The notes under the pieces are model-generated. The model searched no databases. It saw only the letters and a list, made by a program, of their open reading frames with translations, and was not told the origin of the DNA. A program made the position numbers and the translations under genes. A stretch of DNA of 64,000 nucleotides from Ruminococcaceae bacterium OttesenSCG-928-A16. Lineage in GTDB: Bacteria; Bacillota; Clostridia; Oscillospirales; Ruminococcaceae. Shown here piece by piece: positions 19,703-29,783 of this stretch; position 1 is the stretch's first letter, and each line of letters starts with the position of its first letter. The DNA lies in contig JAJDJP010000001.1 in assembly GCA_030267215.1 (NCBI GenBank), positions 124,001-188,000 of the forward strand, in the 5' to 3' direction.

Positions 19703-20356
19703 ATGAATAAGAAACACGGTATAGCGCTAGTTTGTTTGGCAACCTTAGTGGCCCTTGCTTTGGCAGCCTGTGGGCCGGCAGCAGGGCAAAGCGGGCCAAG
19801 CAGTGCGGGTTCGTTGCCGGTGCATGTACCATCTGTGGCAAGCTCTTCTGCCAGTGTGGCACAAAGTATATCGGTGCCTGCCGTGTCAACGTTAAGCCCC
19901 AGCGGCATAGTTTATAAAGACCCCTTTAACCCTTATGTGGCGCCCCAGCTGCCACCCGCACCTTATAATAAGGTGAACGATATAGAAAAGCTGTATGGAA
20001 GTTGGTTTTTTTATGCAGACCCTGAAACCGAAGGCTTTGAGCGCCCTGTTTACCAAATACGGGTAGCGGAAGATTATTGTATGGTTAGCGTGGGTATTTT
20101 CGAAACCGATGCAGGTGTTTTTTACTGGGGCGATGATTATATGTTTGAAAATGGAGAGATAACCACCGGCGTAAAGCGCAGTAGCATAGAGAACCCCGGT
20201 ACCATAGTGGAAGAAATAAAAATTATGGCAGAATATAGCGCTAGCGATACCAATACAATAGTGTTTACCGTAACGGCGGTAAACATAAGCCCGGAATTTG
20301 AAGAGGCTTTTACCAATATTTTAGGTAAGAAATTGCCATATACTTTCTATATGTAA
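19703..20356 (+). CDS. hypothetical lipoprotein
   Basis: Lipobox ALALAACGP, Ser/Pro-rich linker, no recognised domain. Confidence 0.7.
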   Translation: MNKKHGIALVCLATLVALALAACGPAAGQSGPSSAGSLPVHVPSVASSSASVAQSISVPAVSTLSPSGIVYKDPFNPYVAPQLPPAPYNKVNDIEKLYGSWFFYADPETEGFERPVYQIRVAEDYCMVSVGIFETDAGVFYWGDDYMFENGEITTGVKRSSIENPGTIVEEIKIMAEYSASDTNTIVFTVTAVNISPEFEEAFTNILGKKLPYTFYM

Positions 20357-20395
20357 CCGGCCATGCACAATTACTAAAAATAGGAGGCACCGATT

Positions 20396-20989
20396 TTGGA
20401 CTACACAACAATACGCGAAAATTTTGAAAAGCACGGCTTTGCCACCCAGCTGTTTGCCACCAAACAACAAGTAAAAGATTATTTTATAAATGCCCTGCAA
20501 AACCGAGCCATTGGTTTTGGTGGCAGCGTAACCCTGCGCGAACTTGGCCTATTTGAAGCATTGAGCGAGCAAAACGCTGTGGCTTGGCATAACAAGGTAA
20601 ACTCGTTTGAAGTACGGCGGCTGGCAAACCATGCGCAGGTGTACATTACCAGCGCCAATGCTGTTAGCCAAACCGGCGAAATAGTGAACATTGATGGAAC
20701 CGGCAACCGTGTTGCTATGACGGCCTTTGGCCCCGAAGTTTGTTACTATGTGGTGGGTAAAAATAAAATTGTGCCCACTTTCGCCGATGCACTACACCGC
20801 TGCAAGCATGTAGCGGCCCCGCTAAACGCCAAACGGCTAAGTGCTAAAACCCCCTGCGCCGTAAAAGGCGATAAATGTTACGATTGCAGCAGCCCCGGCC
20901 GCATTTGCCGCATTACTACGATACTGGACCGCGCGCCTTTTAGCATGAAAAGCGAAATTATTTTTGTGGATGAAGAGCTAGGTTTATAG
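20396..20989 (+). CDS. LUD-domain (LutC/DUF162-like) protein
   Basis: GFGGSVTLRELGLFEAL..., ITSANAVSQTGEIVNIDGTGNRVAMTAFGPE. Confidence 0.85.
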   Translation: MDYTTIRENFEKHGFATQLFATKQQVKDYFINALQNRAIGFGGSVTLRELGLFEALSEQNAVAWHNKVNSFEVRRLANHAQVYITSANAVSQTGEIVNIDGTGNRVAMTAFGPEVCYYVVGKNKIVPTFADALHRCKHVAAPLNAKRLSAKTPCAVKGDKCYDCSSPGRICRITTILDRAPFSMKSEIIFVDEELGL

Positions 20990-20999
20990 CAGTGCTAAA

Positions 21000-21048
21000 C
21001 AGCCCCCCTGTTTATCAAATATGCTAAACAGGGGGGCTGTGTTTTTTT
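21000..21048 (+). terminator. rho-independent terminator
   Basis: CAGCCCCCCTGTTTA...TAAACAGGGGGGCTG followed by TGTTTTTTT. Confidence 0.92.
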
Positions 21049-21108
21049 GGTTTTGGTGGCACCGGCAGGGCGAAGATAACAATTTAATTTTAGAAACGGT
21101 AGTAATGA

Positions 21109-21786
21109 TTAGAGAATAGGATCATCGTGAATATCCAGTGGGTTATGGGCGGTGTTGTTTAAGGATATGCCGCTTAAAATTTGGTCCCAGTGCGGGGTAT
21201 ATCCTTGCCATGGAATCTCCGGTGTTTGAAATATTCTTGCGGCATAAGTATTTTCAATATCCCAGTTTTCCTCTATCAGCCGGGGCGTATCGGTTTCGTT
21301 CAATACCAGTAATGTAAAATCGTTTTTCACCAAAGCTTTTAAGTATTTTTGCAGGTTTTGGGCGTCCTGGTGGCTGGCATGAAACCGCACAAACAAAGTT
21401 CTCTGGCTATCCGATATCCTACTATAAAAACGTTGGATTCTTCTCTGCATTTTTTCTATAAAGGCTGGGTAAACATCAAAAATTTTACTAGGATCATCGT
21501 TTTCCACATAGGGGAAATCGTGTACAGACATACATTCGTAAAGCTCATCGTACACCAAATAGGTATGGCCGTGTTTTTCTTTAACCGTAAGGTTTTCTAA
21601 GGCAAAATAATTTTCAAATTTAGTATCGATGGCTTTTATTAAGCAGGGAACAGATTCCAATACAGTCCAATCAAAAGGGCCCGAAAAGGAGCGCAAGTTG
21701 TGCATTTTTAGCTGTTGGGCAGGTTGGCATGGCGCACCTAGGCTAATGGCGCAATCGTACACTCCTTTTATTTGGCTCAGTTTCAT
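21109..21786 (-). CDS. DUF1796-like putative papain-like cysteine peptidase
   Basis: CAISLGAPCQPAQQLKMHNLRSFSGPFDW matches the DUF1796 signature as remembered. Confidence 0.75.
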   Translation of the reverse strand: MKLSQIKGVYDCAISLGAPCQPAQQLKMHNLRSFSGPFDWTVLESVPCLIKAIDTKFENYFALENLTVKEKHGHTYLVYDELYECMSVHDFPYVENDDPSKIFDVYPAFIEKMQRRIQRFYSRISDSQRTLFVRFHASHQDAQNLQKYLKALVKNDFTLLVLNETDTPRLIEENWDIENTYAARIFQTPEIPWQGYTPHWDQILSGISLNNTAHNPLDIHDDPIL

Positions 21787-21968
21787 TTTGTTGTCTCCCA
21801 GTTATGGCTTAAACAATTATTTTTTATATGTATATGGTAAAGACCATAATATAAAATCCTATCTGGTTTGTCAATGAATAATAAGGCAATGGCGGCAGTA
21901 TGTAGGGTAGCCCTACGCCCAATTGCACAAGGCAAAGCATAAAAAGCAGAACCACTGCTTTTTATTTT

Positions 21969-22004
21969 CACTTTACTAATTTACTTGACTAAATTAGTAA
22001 AGTG
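21969..22004. promoter_or_regulatory. perfect 15-bp inverted repeat (his operator candidate)
   Basis: CACTTTACTAATTTA-CTTGAC-TAAATTAGTAAAGTG. Confidence 0.8.
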
Positions 22005-22013
22005 CGTTATTAT
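21985..22013 (+). promoter_or_regulatory. candidate sigma-A promoter of his operon
   Basis: TTGACT - 17 nt - TATTAT upstream of hisZG. Confidence 0.65.
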
Positions 22014-22111
22014 AAATTTAACCTGTTTTTGCCTTATTACAGGTAAGCAAAAACACCAAGTAAAACTGTGCTACTATAGTAGCATACTATGCGGGTTTAA
22101 GGGGGAAACAA

Positions 22112-23692
22112 ATGGGTTTTACATTACCAGCCCTGCGAAGGGAAGAAAAGGTTGCCCTGCAACTGCGGGCGCTGTTTGAGCAAAAAGGCTATGCCCTGTA
22201 CCGCATGGGCAGTTTTGAAGAATATGACCTGTATATGCAAAATAAGCCCTTTTTGGCAGGGGAGGATATCATCACCTTTACTGGGGTGGATGGCCGCCTA
22301 AAAGCGCTGAAACCGGACGTGACGCTCTCGATTGTGAAAAACACCCAAGCGGGCGAGCAGCGCCGGGCCTATTATAACGAAAACGTGTTTCGGCGCAGCC
22401 GCCAAACCGGCGAATATAGAGAAATTAACCAGATTGGGCTGGAATTTATTGGCGGAGATGGCCGCAGCGCCGAAGCCGAAGTGTTGGGGCTTGCGGTGCA
22501 AAGTCTTTCGGTGGTGGGCGAAGGAGCACTGGATCTTTCACACATGGGGTTTATAGAGGCGATGCTGGCCCCCCTTGGCACCGGCCCAAAGCGAGAGTTA
22601 GCCCTGCAAGCCCTGCGGGACAAAAGCGCCCATGGTATGCGGCAGGCGGCAACAGGGTTGCCGGCAAAAACCATTCATAACCTGGTGGCGCTGGGTACCC
22701 TTTCGGGGCCGTTTGTGCAGGCATTGCAGGTGGCAAAAAACCTGGCCCTGGGCGTGCCCGGCGCCGTGCGGGCGTTAGATGAATTGGAAAGCTTGTATGA
22801 AAAATTGGAAAAAGCCATTGCCAAAGAAACACCCCAAGTAGCGGTAAGGCTCGATTTTTCGATACTAAACGATGTGAATTACTATAACGGGTTAATTTTT
22901 CAGGGATATCTGCGCGGGGTGCCCCGGGCAATATTGTCTGGCGGCCGGTACGATAACCTGCTGCACCGGTTTGATAAACCCCAAGGTGCCATGGGTTTTG
23001 CACTGTACCTAGATGAGCTGGAAAGGCCCACCAACGGGCCGGATACAGAAGCGGATTTGGCGGCAAATAACAGGTATTTAAACATTGCCCTGCCCAAGGG
23101 GCGGCTGGGCAACAAGGTGTATAAAATGTTTGAGCAAGCGGGCTGTGCCTGCGGAGGTATTTTGGAAGAAAGCCGAAAACTGGTGTTTGAGGACGAATCC
23201 AACAAGGTGCGGTACTTTTTGGTAAAACCTTCCGACGTAGATATTTATGTAGAGCACGGCGCCGCCGATATTGGCGTGGTGGGCAAGGATGTTTTGCTGG
23301 AAAGCGGGGCCGATGTGCTGGAACTGCTGGATTTACAACTGGGGAAATGCCGCATAGCCGTAGCGGGGCGGGTTGGCTTTGCCGAAGACCCAGCCCTGCC
23401 GCTGCGGGTAGCTACCAAGTACGAGCAGGTGGCCCGCCGCTATTATGCAGAGCGCAACCGCGAAGTGGAAATTATCAAACTGCATGGCTCAATAGAGCTT
23501 GCGCCACTGCTGGGCTTGTCGGACGTAATTGTGGATATTGTGGAGACCGGCACAACCTTGGTAGAAAACAACCTGGAAGTGCTGGCAGACATTGTGCCGT
23601 CGTCGGCACGGCTTATAGCAAACCGTGCGGCGTGGCGCTTTAAAGGCGCTACCATACAGGCGCTGGCAGAAAGGCTGGGTGAACAGTTGTGA
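22112..23692 (+). CDS. hisZG: fused HisZ (regulatory) - HisG (short-form catalytic) ATP phosphoribosyltransferase
   Basis: N-terminal HisRS-like HisZ (YRMGSFEEYDLYM, KPDVTLSIVKN, ILSGGRYDNLL) continuous with C-terminal HisG (YLNIALPKGRLGNKVYKMFEQAG, VDIVETGTTLVENNLE). Confidence 0.88.
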   Translation: MGFTLPALRREEKVALQLRALFEQKGYALYRMGSFEEYDLYMQNKPFLAGEDIITFTGVDGRLKALKPDVTLSIVKNTQAGEQRRAYYNENVFRRSRQTGEYREINQIGLEFIGGDGRSAEAEVLGLAVQSLSVVGEGALDLSHMGFIEAMLAPLGTGPKRELALQALRDKSAHGMRQAATGLPAKTIHNLVALGTLSGPFVQALQVAKNLALGVPGAVRALDELESLYEKLEKAIAKETPQVAVRLDFSILNDVNYYNGLIFQGYLRGVPRAILSGGRYDNLLHRFDKPQGAMGFALYLDELERPTNGPDTEADLAANNRYLNIALPKGRLGNKVYKMFEQAGCACGGILEESRKLVFEDESNKVRYFLVKPSDVDIYVEHGAADIGVVGKDVLLESGADVLELLDLQLGKCRIAVAGRVGFAEDPALPLRVATKYEQVARRYYAERNREVEIIKLHGSIELAPLLGLSDVIVDIVETGTTLVENNLEVLADIVPSSARLIANRAAWRFKGATIQALAERLGEQL

Positions 23693-24969
23693 TTGAAATT
23701 TGGGATAGCCGGGAGATTTCGCTGGCAGACATTGTAAGCCGGCGGGAGGCAGAACAGCCAGATGTTTCTGGCGCGGTGGGTGGCATATTGGCCGATGTAC
23801 GCCAAAATGGAGATACCGCCGTGCTTGCCTATACCAAGCGCTTTGACGGCGCAAACCTTGCCGATATGAAGGTGACCGAAGAGGAATTGCAGGCCGCCCG
23901 GCAGCAGGTAGGCGAAAGCTACCTGCGCATATTGGCCGATGCAGCGGAAAACATACGCATTTACCACCAAAAGCAGCTGCGGCAAGGCTTTACCATGGCC
24001 GAAAAGCCCGGGGTGGTAATGGGCCAAAAAATTACCCCGCTGGCCAAGGTGGGCATTTATGTGCCCGGTGGCACGGCGGCCTACCCCAGCACCGTGTTAA
24101 TGAACGCGATACCAGCCAAAATTGCCGGGGTTGGCCGGGTGGTAATGGTTACCCCGCCGGGGCAAGATGGCAAGGTGAACGCCGGGGTATTGGCGGCGGC
24201 ATGGGTGGCCGGCATTACCGAAATTTTTAAAGTGGGCGGTGCCCAAGCGGTGGCAGCGCTAAGCTATGGCACTGGCACCATACCCAAGGTAGATAAAATT
24301 GTGGGGCCGGGCAACTTGTATGTGGCTACGGCCAAGCGCATGGTGTATGGCACGGTGGATATTGATATGATTGCCGGCCCCAGCGATGTGCTGGTAGTGG
24401 CAGACGATACCGCAAACCCGGCCTTTGTGGCGGCAGATATGCTGGCCCAGGCAGAGCACGACGAGCTGGCCGCCGCCGTGTTAGTTACCACCAGCCAGGC
24501 GCTTGCCGGGGCGGTAAAGCAGCAGCTGGCCAGCCAGCTAAGCACGTTGCCCCGCAAAGATATTGCACAAGCTTCTTTGCAGGCCAACGGCCGCATTATT
24601 GTGGCTCAATGTGTGCAAGAAGCTATGGAAATTGCCAACGCCCTAGCGCCAGAGCACTTGGAATTGTGCGTGGCAGACCCCTTTGCGCTGCTGCCTGTGG
24701 TGCAAAACGCCGGCAGCATCTTTTTGGGCAACAACACCCCAGAAGCGTTGGGAGATTACTACGCCGGCCCCAACCACACCCTGCCCACCGGTGGCACAGC
24801 CCGGTTTTCATCCCCGCTTTCGGTAGATGATTTTATTAAAAAAAGCAGCTTTCTATATTATTCTGCGGGGGCGCTGGCAAAGGTAGGGGCAGACGTAGCC
24901 ACTTTTGCCGATAGTGAAGGGCTGGGCGGCCACGCCAACAGCGTTCGGCTGCGAATGGACGAGAAGTAA
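23689..24969 (+). CDS. hisD: histidinol dehydrogenase
   Basis: YVPGGTAAYPSTVLMNAIPAKIAGV, AGPSDVLVVAD, GPNHTLPTGGTARFSSPLSVDDF. Confidence 0.95.
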   Translation: MIEIWDSREISLADIVSRREAEQPDVSGAVGGILADVRQNGDTAVLAYTKRFDGANLADMKVTEEELQAARQQVGESYLRILADAAENIRIYHQKQLRQGFTMAEKPGVVMGQKITPLAKVGIYVPGGTAAYPSTVLMNAIPAKIAGVGRVVMVTPPGQDGKVNAGVLAAAWVAGITEIFKVGGAQAVAALSYGTGTIPKVDKIVGPGNLYVATAKRMVYGTVDIDMIAGPSDVLVVADDTANPAFVAADMLAQAEHDELAAAVLVTTSQALAGAVKQQLASQLSTLPRKDIAQASLQANGRIIVAQCVQEAMEIANALAPEHLELCVADPFALLPVVQNAGSIFLGNNTPEALGDYYAGPNHTLPTGGTARFSSPLSVDDFIKKSSFLYYSAGALAKVGADVATFADSEGLGGHANSVRLRMDEK

Positions 24970-25005
24970 TCGGCTACATCTGTTTTGTTTGTTAGGAGGA
25001 ATTCC

Positions 25006-26058
25006 ATGTCTCGCTTTTTGCACCCCAAATTTAATACACTGGCCCCCTACACACCGGGGGAGCAACCACAAAACCGTGCCTATATAAAGCTAAACACCAA
25101 CGAATGCCCTTACCCGCCCTCGCCAAAGGCGGTGCGGCAAGCGGCAGCAGAGGCAAAACAGTTAAACCTTTATTCGGACCCTACCTGTGCCAGCCTAAAG
25201 GCCGCCATGGCAAAGTATTTAGGGGTGCAGCAAAGCCAGGTGTTTTTGGGCAATGGCAGCGATGAGATACTTGCCTTTTGTTTTATGGCCTTTTGTCAAG
25301 CGGGGGCGGCCTTTGCAGATATTACCTACGGCTTTTACCCGGTATACGCAAGCCTGTGCGGTATTACCCCCCACATTGTGCCGCTGCGGCAAAATTTTAC
25401 CCTTGCGCCAGAGGATTATAGGCAGGTTGGCAGTACCATTTTTATTGCTAACCCCAACGCCCCCACCGGGCTGGCCCTTTCTTTGGCAGAGCTAGAAAAA
25501 ATACTACAGTGGAACCCGGAAAACTTGGTAGTGGTAGACGAAGCCTATGTAGATTTTGGGGCGCAAACTGCCCTGCCGCTGCTGCAAAGCTACAACAACC
25601 TTTTGGTGGTGGGCACCTTTTCCAAGTCTCGGGCTATGGCGGGGGCACGGTTGGGGTATGCGGTGGGCAGCCCGGAATTGATTGAGGACCTGGGTAGGAT
25701 TCAGTACAGCTTTAACCCCTATAATGTAAACCGAATGACCCAGGCCGCCGGGGTGGCAGCATTGCAGGATAACGCCTATTTTGAAGAATGCCGTGCCAAA
25801 ATTATTGCCACCCGTGCCAAAACGGTGGATGCATTAGAGAAAATGGGGTTTGAAGGCCCCCAAAGCCTTGCTAATTTTGTGTTTGTGCGCCATCAACAAG
25901 CCTCGGCACAGCAGCTTTACCATGGCCTGAAAGAGCAGGGCATTCTGGTGCGGTGGTTTAACAAACCGCGCATAGATGAATACCTGCGCATCACCATTGG
26001 CACAGGGCAAGAGATGGATACCCTGTTTGAGGTGCTACGGCAGCTATTGCCCGGCTAA
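25006..26058 (+). CDS. hisC: histidinol-phosphate aminotransferase
   Basis: KLNTNECPYPPSP, NPNAPTG, VVDEAYVDFG, TFSKSRAMAGARLGY. Confidence 0.92.
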   Translation: MSRFLHPKFNTLAPYTPGEQPQNRAYIKLNTNECPYPPSPKAVRQAAAEAKQLNLYSDPTCASLKAAMAKYLGVQQSQVFLGNGSDEILAFCFMAFCQAGAAFADITYGFYPVYASLCGITPHIVPLRQNFTLAPEDYRQVGSTIFIANPNAPTGLALSLAELEKILQWNPENLVVVDEAYVDFGAQTALPLLQSYNNLLVVGTFSKSRAMAGARLGYAVGSPELIEDLGRIQYSFNPYNVNRMTQAAGVAALQDNAYFEECRAKIIATRAKTVDALEKMGFEGPQSLANFVFVRHQQASAQQLYHGLKEQGILVRWFNKPRIDEYLRITIGTGQEMDTLFEVLRQLLPG

Positions 26059-26204
26059 AACAAAAGCAATGCGCCAATTTGCTATAATGCTAATGAAGCG
26101 ATGGAATGCCCCTTTTTTAAAAGGATAGCCCGAGAGGGCCGGGTGTTGTCTTTTAAACTTTAGTTTTTGGTTTGTATAAATATTTTAACCATGAGGTGAT
26201 GATA

Positions 26205-26795
26205 ATGCGTACTTCTCGTTTACAACGCTCCACCAGCGAAACCGAGATATCTTGTGCAGTAGAGCTGGACGGCACCGGCCAGTATGAAATTGATACCGGC
26301 TGCGGTTTTTTAAACCATATGCTGGAGCTTTTTGCCCGCCATGGCCGCTTTAACCTTAACGTGCTTTGCCGGGGAGATGTGCAGGTAGATTACCACCACA
26401 CGGTGGAAGATATTGGCATTCTGTTAGGTCGTGCCTTTTCTCAGGCGCTGGGCAACCGTGCAGGTATTGTTAGGTATGGTAGCATGCTGCTGCCTATGGA
26501 CGAAGCGCTGGTACTTTGTGCCGTGGATATTAGCGGCCGGGGCCTGCTGGTGTATAAATTAGATTTGCCCGCAAAGCAAATTGGCGATTTTGATTTGGAG
26601 CTGGTGAAGGAGTTTTTTATGGCCTTTGCGCGGGAGCTTGGGGCAACCATTCACCTGCGGCAGCTAGATGGAGAAAACAGCCACCACATTGCAGAAGCCG
26701 CCTTTAAAGGCTTTGCCCGGGCACTGGCGGCGGCGGTGGCCATAAACCCGCAAGCAGCCGAAGAAATTCCCTCTACCAAAGGCACTATTTTGTAA
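26205..26795 (+). CDS. hisB: imidazoleglycerol-phosphate dehydratase
   Basis: TGCGFLNHMLELFARHG, DYHHTVEDIGILLGRAF, ENSHHIAEAAFKGFARAL. Confidence 0.95.
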   Translation: MRTSRLQRSTSETEISCAVELDGTGQYEIDTGCGFLNHMLELFARHGRFNLNVLCRGDVQVDYHHTVEDIGILLGRAFSQALGNRAGIVRYGSMLLPMDEALVLCAVDISGRGLLVYKLDLPAKQIGDFDLELVKEFFMAFARELGATIHLRQLDGENSHHIAEAAFKGFARALAAAVAINPQAAEEIPSTKGTIL

Positions 26796-26839
26796 TTGGG
26801 TATTAAACAGGGCTTACTAAACTATTGGGGAGGAAAGAC

Positions 26840-27469
26840 ATGATTGCCATTGTGGACTATGGTGTGGGCAACTTGTTTAGCCTGCGCAGCAGCCTTAGCG
26901 CGCTGGGGCTGGTGGCAGAGGTAACCGGAGACCCAAAACAGCTGGCAGCAGCAAGCCATATTATTTTGCCCGGTGTAGGTGCTTTTGCCAATGCCATGGC
27001 AAAATTGCAGGGGGCTGGGCTGGCGGGGGTGGTAAGGCAGCAAGCCGCCGCCGGCAAACCGCTGCTGGGCATTTGCCTTGGCATGCAGCTCTTGTTCCAA
27101 AAAAGTTATGAATTTGGAGAGCACGAGGGCCTGGGGCTGGTGCCCGGCCAGGTGTGCCCCCTTGCGCCAGATTTGGCAATGGCCGGCTACAACTACAAGG
27201 TGCCCCACATTGGCTGGAACCCGCTGCAGATACAGCGCCCCCAAAGCCCTATTTTGCGCTACACGCAAGAGGGGGATTCGGTCTATTACGTGCACAGCTT
27301 TTATGCCAAAAACTGCGATGAAGCAGTGGTTGCCACCAGCGAATACGGGGTTACAGTAACCGGCGCCGTGCAAAAAGGCAATGTGTTTGGCACCCAGTTT
27401 CACCCAGAAAAAAGCGGGGACGTGGGCCTTGCCATGTTAAAAGCATTTGCGGAGGTGGAAACATGTTAA
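26840..27469 (+). CDS. hisH: imidazole glycerol phosphate synthase, glutamine amidotransferase subunit
   Basis: IVDYGVGNLFSL, PLLGICLGMQLLF, VFGTQFHPEKSG. Confidence 0.95.
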   Translation: MIAIVDYGVGNLFSLRSSLSALGLVAEVTGDPKQLAAASHIILPGVGAFANAMAKLQGAGLAGVVRQQAAAGKPLLGICLGMQLLFQKSYEFGEHEGLGLVPGQVCPLAPDLAMAGYNYKVPHIGWNPLQIQRPQSPILRYTQEGDSVYYVHSFYAKNCDEAVVATSEYGVTVTGAVQKGNVFGTQFHPEKSGDVGLAMLKAFAEVETC

Positions 27470-28179
27470 TTTATCCGGCTATTGACCTGCTGGGCGGTAA
27501 AGCGGTGCGCCTGTACCAAGGAGACTACGACAAGGTAGAGGTGTTTGGCAACGACCCAGCGGCCTTTGCAGCCCAGTTTGCGGCGGCGGGGGCAAACCAC
27601 CTGCATGTGGTAGACCTAGACGGCGCAAAGCAAGGAACACCCCAAAACTTTGCTGCGGTGCAGGCCATTGCCAGCACCACCGGCATGTTTATCGAGCTTG
27701 GCGGCGGTATTCGCACCCAAAAAATGGTAGAGCAATGCTTTGCCGCCGGCATTGGCCGGGTAATATTGGGCACCGCTGCTTTAAAAGACCCCATTTTCAC
27801 CCGCAGTGTGGTAAAAAAATATGGCGATAAAATAGCGATAGGGGTGGACGCCCGAGACGGCAAAGTGGCTATAGAAGGATGGCTGGCCACCTCTGAAACT
27901 GACAGCTTTGATTTTTGCCGTGAAATGCGAGATATTGGGGTAAACTATATTATTTACACCGATATTTCGCGGGATGGAACCGGCAAAGGCGCTAACCTGG
28001 AAGTGTATGGGCGCCTAGCCGAAATTGAGGGGCTGAACATCACCGCTTCGGGCGGGGTCTCTAGCCTGGAGGACGTGCGGCAGCTAAAAGAAATGGGCCT
28101 ATATGCCGCTATTTTAGGCCGGGCACTGTACACCGGTGCGGTTCATTTGGCCCAAGCGGTGCAACTGGCAAAAGCGTAA
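27463..28179 (+). CDS. hisA: phosphoribosylformimino-5-aminoimidazole carboxamide ribotide isomerase
   Basis: IYPAIDLLGGKAVRLYQGDYDK, ELGGGIRT, YTDISRDGTGKG. Confidence 0.95.
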   Translation: MLIYPAIDLLGGKAVRLYQGDYDKVEVFGNDPAAFAAQFAAAGANHLHVVDLDGAKQGTPQNFAAVQAIASTTGMFIELGGGIRTQKMVEQCFAAGIGRVILGTAALKDPIFTRSVVKKYGDKIAIGVDARDGKVAIEGWLATSETDSFDFCREMRDIGVNYIIYTDISRDGTGKGANLEVYGRLAEIEGLNITASGGVSSLEDVRQLKEMGLYAAILGRALYTGAVHLAQAVQLAKA

Positions 28180-28238
28180 GCAAACAAAGGCAACACAAGG
28201 TTTTAATTGGCTTTAAAACAGCAAAGCGAGGAAACAAC

Positions 28239-29003
28239 ATGGTGGCAAAACGCATCATTCCCTGTTTGGATATCCGGGATGGACGGGTGGTAAAAGGGGT
28301 TAATTTTAAAGGCCTGCGAGATGTAGAAGACCCGGTGGCTATGGCCGCCTACTACAACCAGCAAGGGGCAGATGAACTGGTTTTTTACGACATTACCGCC
28401 TCGGCCGAGGGGCGGGGTATTTTTACCGATATTTTAAAAAAGGTGGCAGCGCAGGTGTTTATTCCGCTAACAGTGGGGGGCGCTGTGAACAGTTTGGCAG
28501 ATTTTGACCGGGTGCTGAACTGTGGTGCCGACAAGGTGAGCGTGAACTCGGGTGCTATTGCCAACCCCGCCTTGGTGGGCCAAGGTGCCCGCCGTTATGG
28601 CAGCCAGTGCGTGGTGCTATCTATGGATATTAAGCGGGTGGGCGAGGGTTGGCACATTTTTGCCAAGGGCGGCCGGGTAGATACCGGCCTGGATGCCTTG
28701 GACTGGGCCATGCGTGGGGAAGCAGAGGGTGCCGGGGAGCTGGTGGTAAACAGCATGGACACCGACGGAGTGAAAAACGGCTTTGACCTGCCACTGTTGC
28801 AAGCCATATCGCAACGGGTAAAAATTCCCATTGTCGCCTCTGGCGGGGCGGGCAACAAGCAGCATTTTGCCAATTTGTTTGCGCTAGAGGGGATAGACGC
28901 GGGGCTGGCGGCCTCCATATTCCACTACAAAGAGGTAGGCATACCGGAGCTTAAAGCTTATTTAGCCGGCAAAGGCGTGCCGGTGCGGCTGCGGCAACAA
29001 TAA
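28239..29003 (+). CDS. hisF: imidazole glycerol phosphate synthase, cyclase subunit
   Basis: [46 protein letters not shown]. Confidence 0.95.
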   Translation: MVAKRIIPCLDIRDGRVVKGVNFKGLRDVEDPVAMAAYYNQQGADELVFYDITASAEGRGIFTDILKKVAAQVFIPLTVGGAVNSLADFDRVLNCGADKVSVNSGAIANPALVGQGARRYGSQCVVLSMDIKRVGEGWHIFAKGGRVDTGLDALDWAMRGEAEGAGELVVNSMDTDGVKNGFDLPLLQAISQRVKIPIVASGGAGNKQHFANLFALEGIDAGLAASIFHYKEVGIPELKAYLAGKGVPVRLRQQ

Positions 29004-29023
29004 AAACAGCAAGGAGCAGGACA

Positions 29024-29671
29024 ATGGAAGGTTTGGAAAAGCTGAAATTTGATAAAGATGGCCTGATACCGGCAGTGGTGCAAGATTTTAACACCGGACA
29101 GGTGCTTATGGTTGCTTATATGAACAAAGAAAGCCTGCAAATAACGCTGGCAGAAAAACGCACCTGCTTTTGGTCTCGCAGCCGGCAGCAGCTGTGGCGC
29201 AAAGGGCAAACCAGCGGCAATGTGCAGCATGTTGTGGCCATGATGACAGATTGCGACGCAGATGCGCTGGTGGTGCAGGTGATAAAAAAAGGCCCCGCCT
29301 GCCATACCGGTGCCGAAAGCTGCTTTTTCAACACCTTGTATCAGGATGAAACCCAGCAAAAACTTACCCTACAGGCGTTGTATCATTTAATTATGGGCCG
29401 CAAAACCACACCACAACAGGGCAGCTATACCAGCTACCTGTTTGGCAAAGGGCGCGAAAAGATATTAAAAAAGGTGGGGGAAGAATCTACCGAAGTGGTG
29501 ATTGCCGCCATGAAAAAGGACGACCAAGAAACCATTTTCGAAATATCGGACCTTTGCTACCATATTTTGGTGCTGATGGCCGAGGCCGGCATTACCCCGG
29601 ATGAAGTGATGGCAGAGCTAGCCAGCCGCCATGTGGTAGACCATAAGGTAAAACAAGAAACCATGAAATAA
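29024..29671 (+). CDS. hisIE: bifunctional phosphoribosyl-AMP cyclohydrolase/phosphoribosyl-ATP pyrophosphohydrolase
   Basis: HisI half ([26 protein letters not shown]) fused to HisE half ([30 protein letters not shown]). Confidence 0.94.
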   Translation: MEGLEKLKFDKDGLIPAVVQDFNTGQVLMVAYMNKESLQITLAEKRTCFWSRSRQQLWRKGQTSGNVQHVVAMMTDCDADALVVQVIKKGPACHTGAESCFFNTLYQDETQQKLTLQALYHLIMGRKTTPQQGSYTSYLFGKGREKILKKVGEESTEVVIAAMKKDDQETIFEISDLCYHILVLMAEAGITPDEVMAELASRHVVDHKVKQETMK

Positions 29672-29730
29672 AATTCTTTCCGGTGCTTATTAAAAATACC
29701 AAAAACTTATTTTGTTGCTTTAGATATAGC

Positions 29731-29780
29731 AAAAACCCGCTTATTATCGCCAGTTACATGCGATTGAAAAGCGGGTTTTT
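29731..29780. terminator. terminator 3' of his operon
   Basis: AAAAACCCGCTT...AAGCGGGTTTTT. Confidence 0.8.
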
Positions 29781-29783
29781 ATG

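Noticed and set aside
26124-26145. PyrR-binding-loop-like CCCGAGAGGG between hisC and hisB
   Set aside because: CCNGNGAGG core fits but flanking consensus does not, and no pyrimidine gene follows; kept only as a generic structured element
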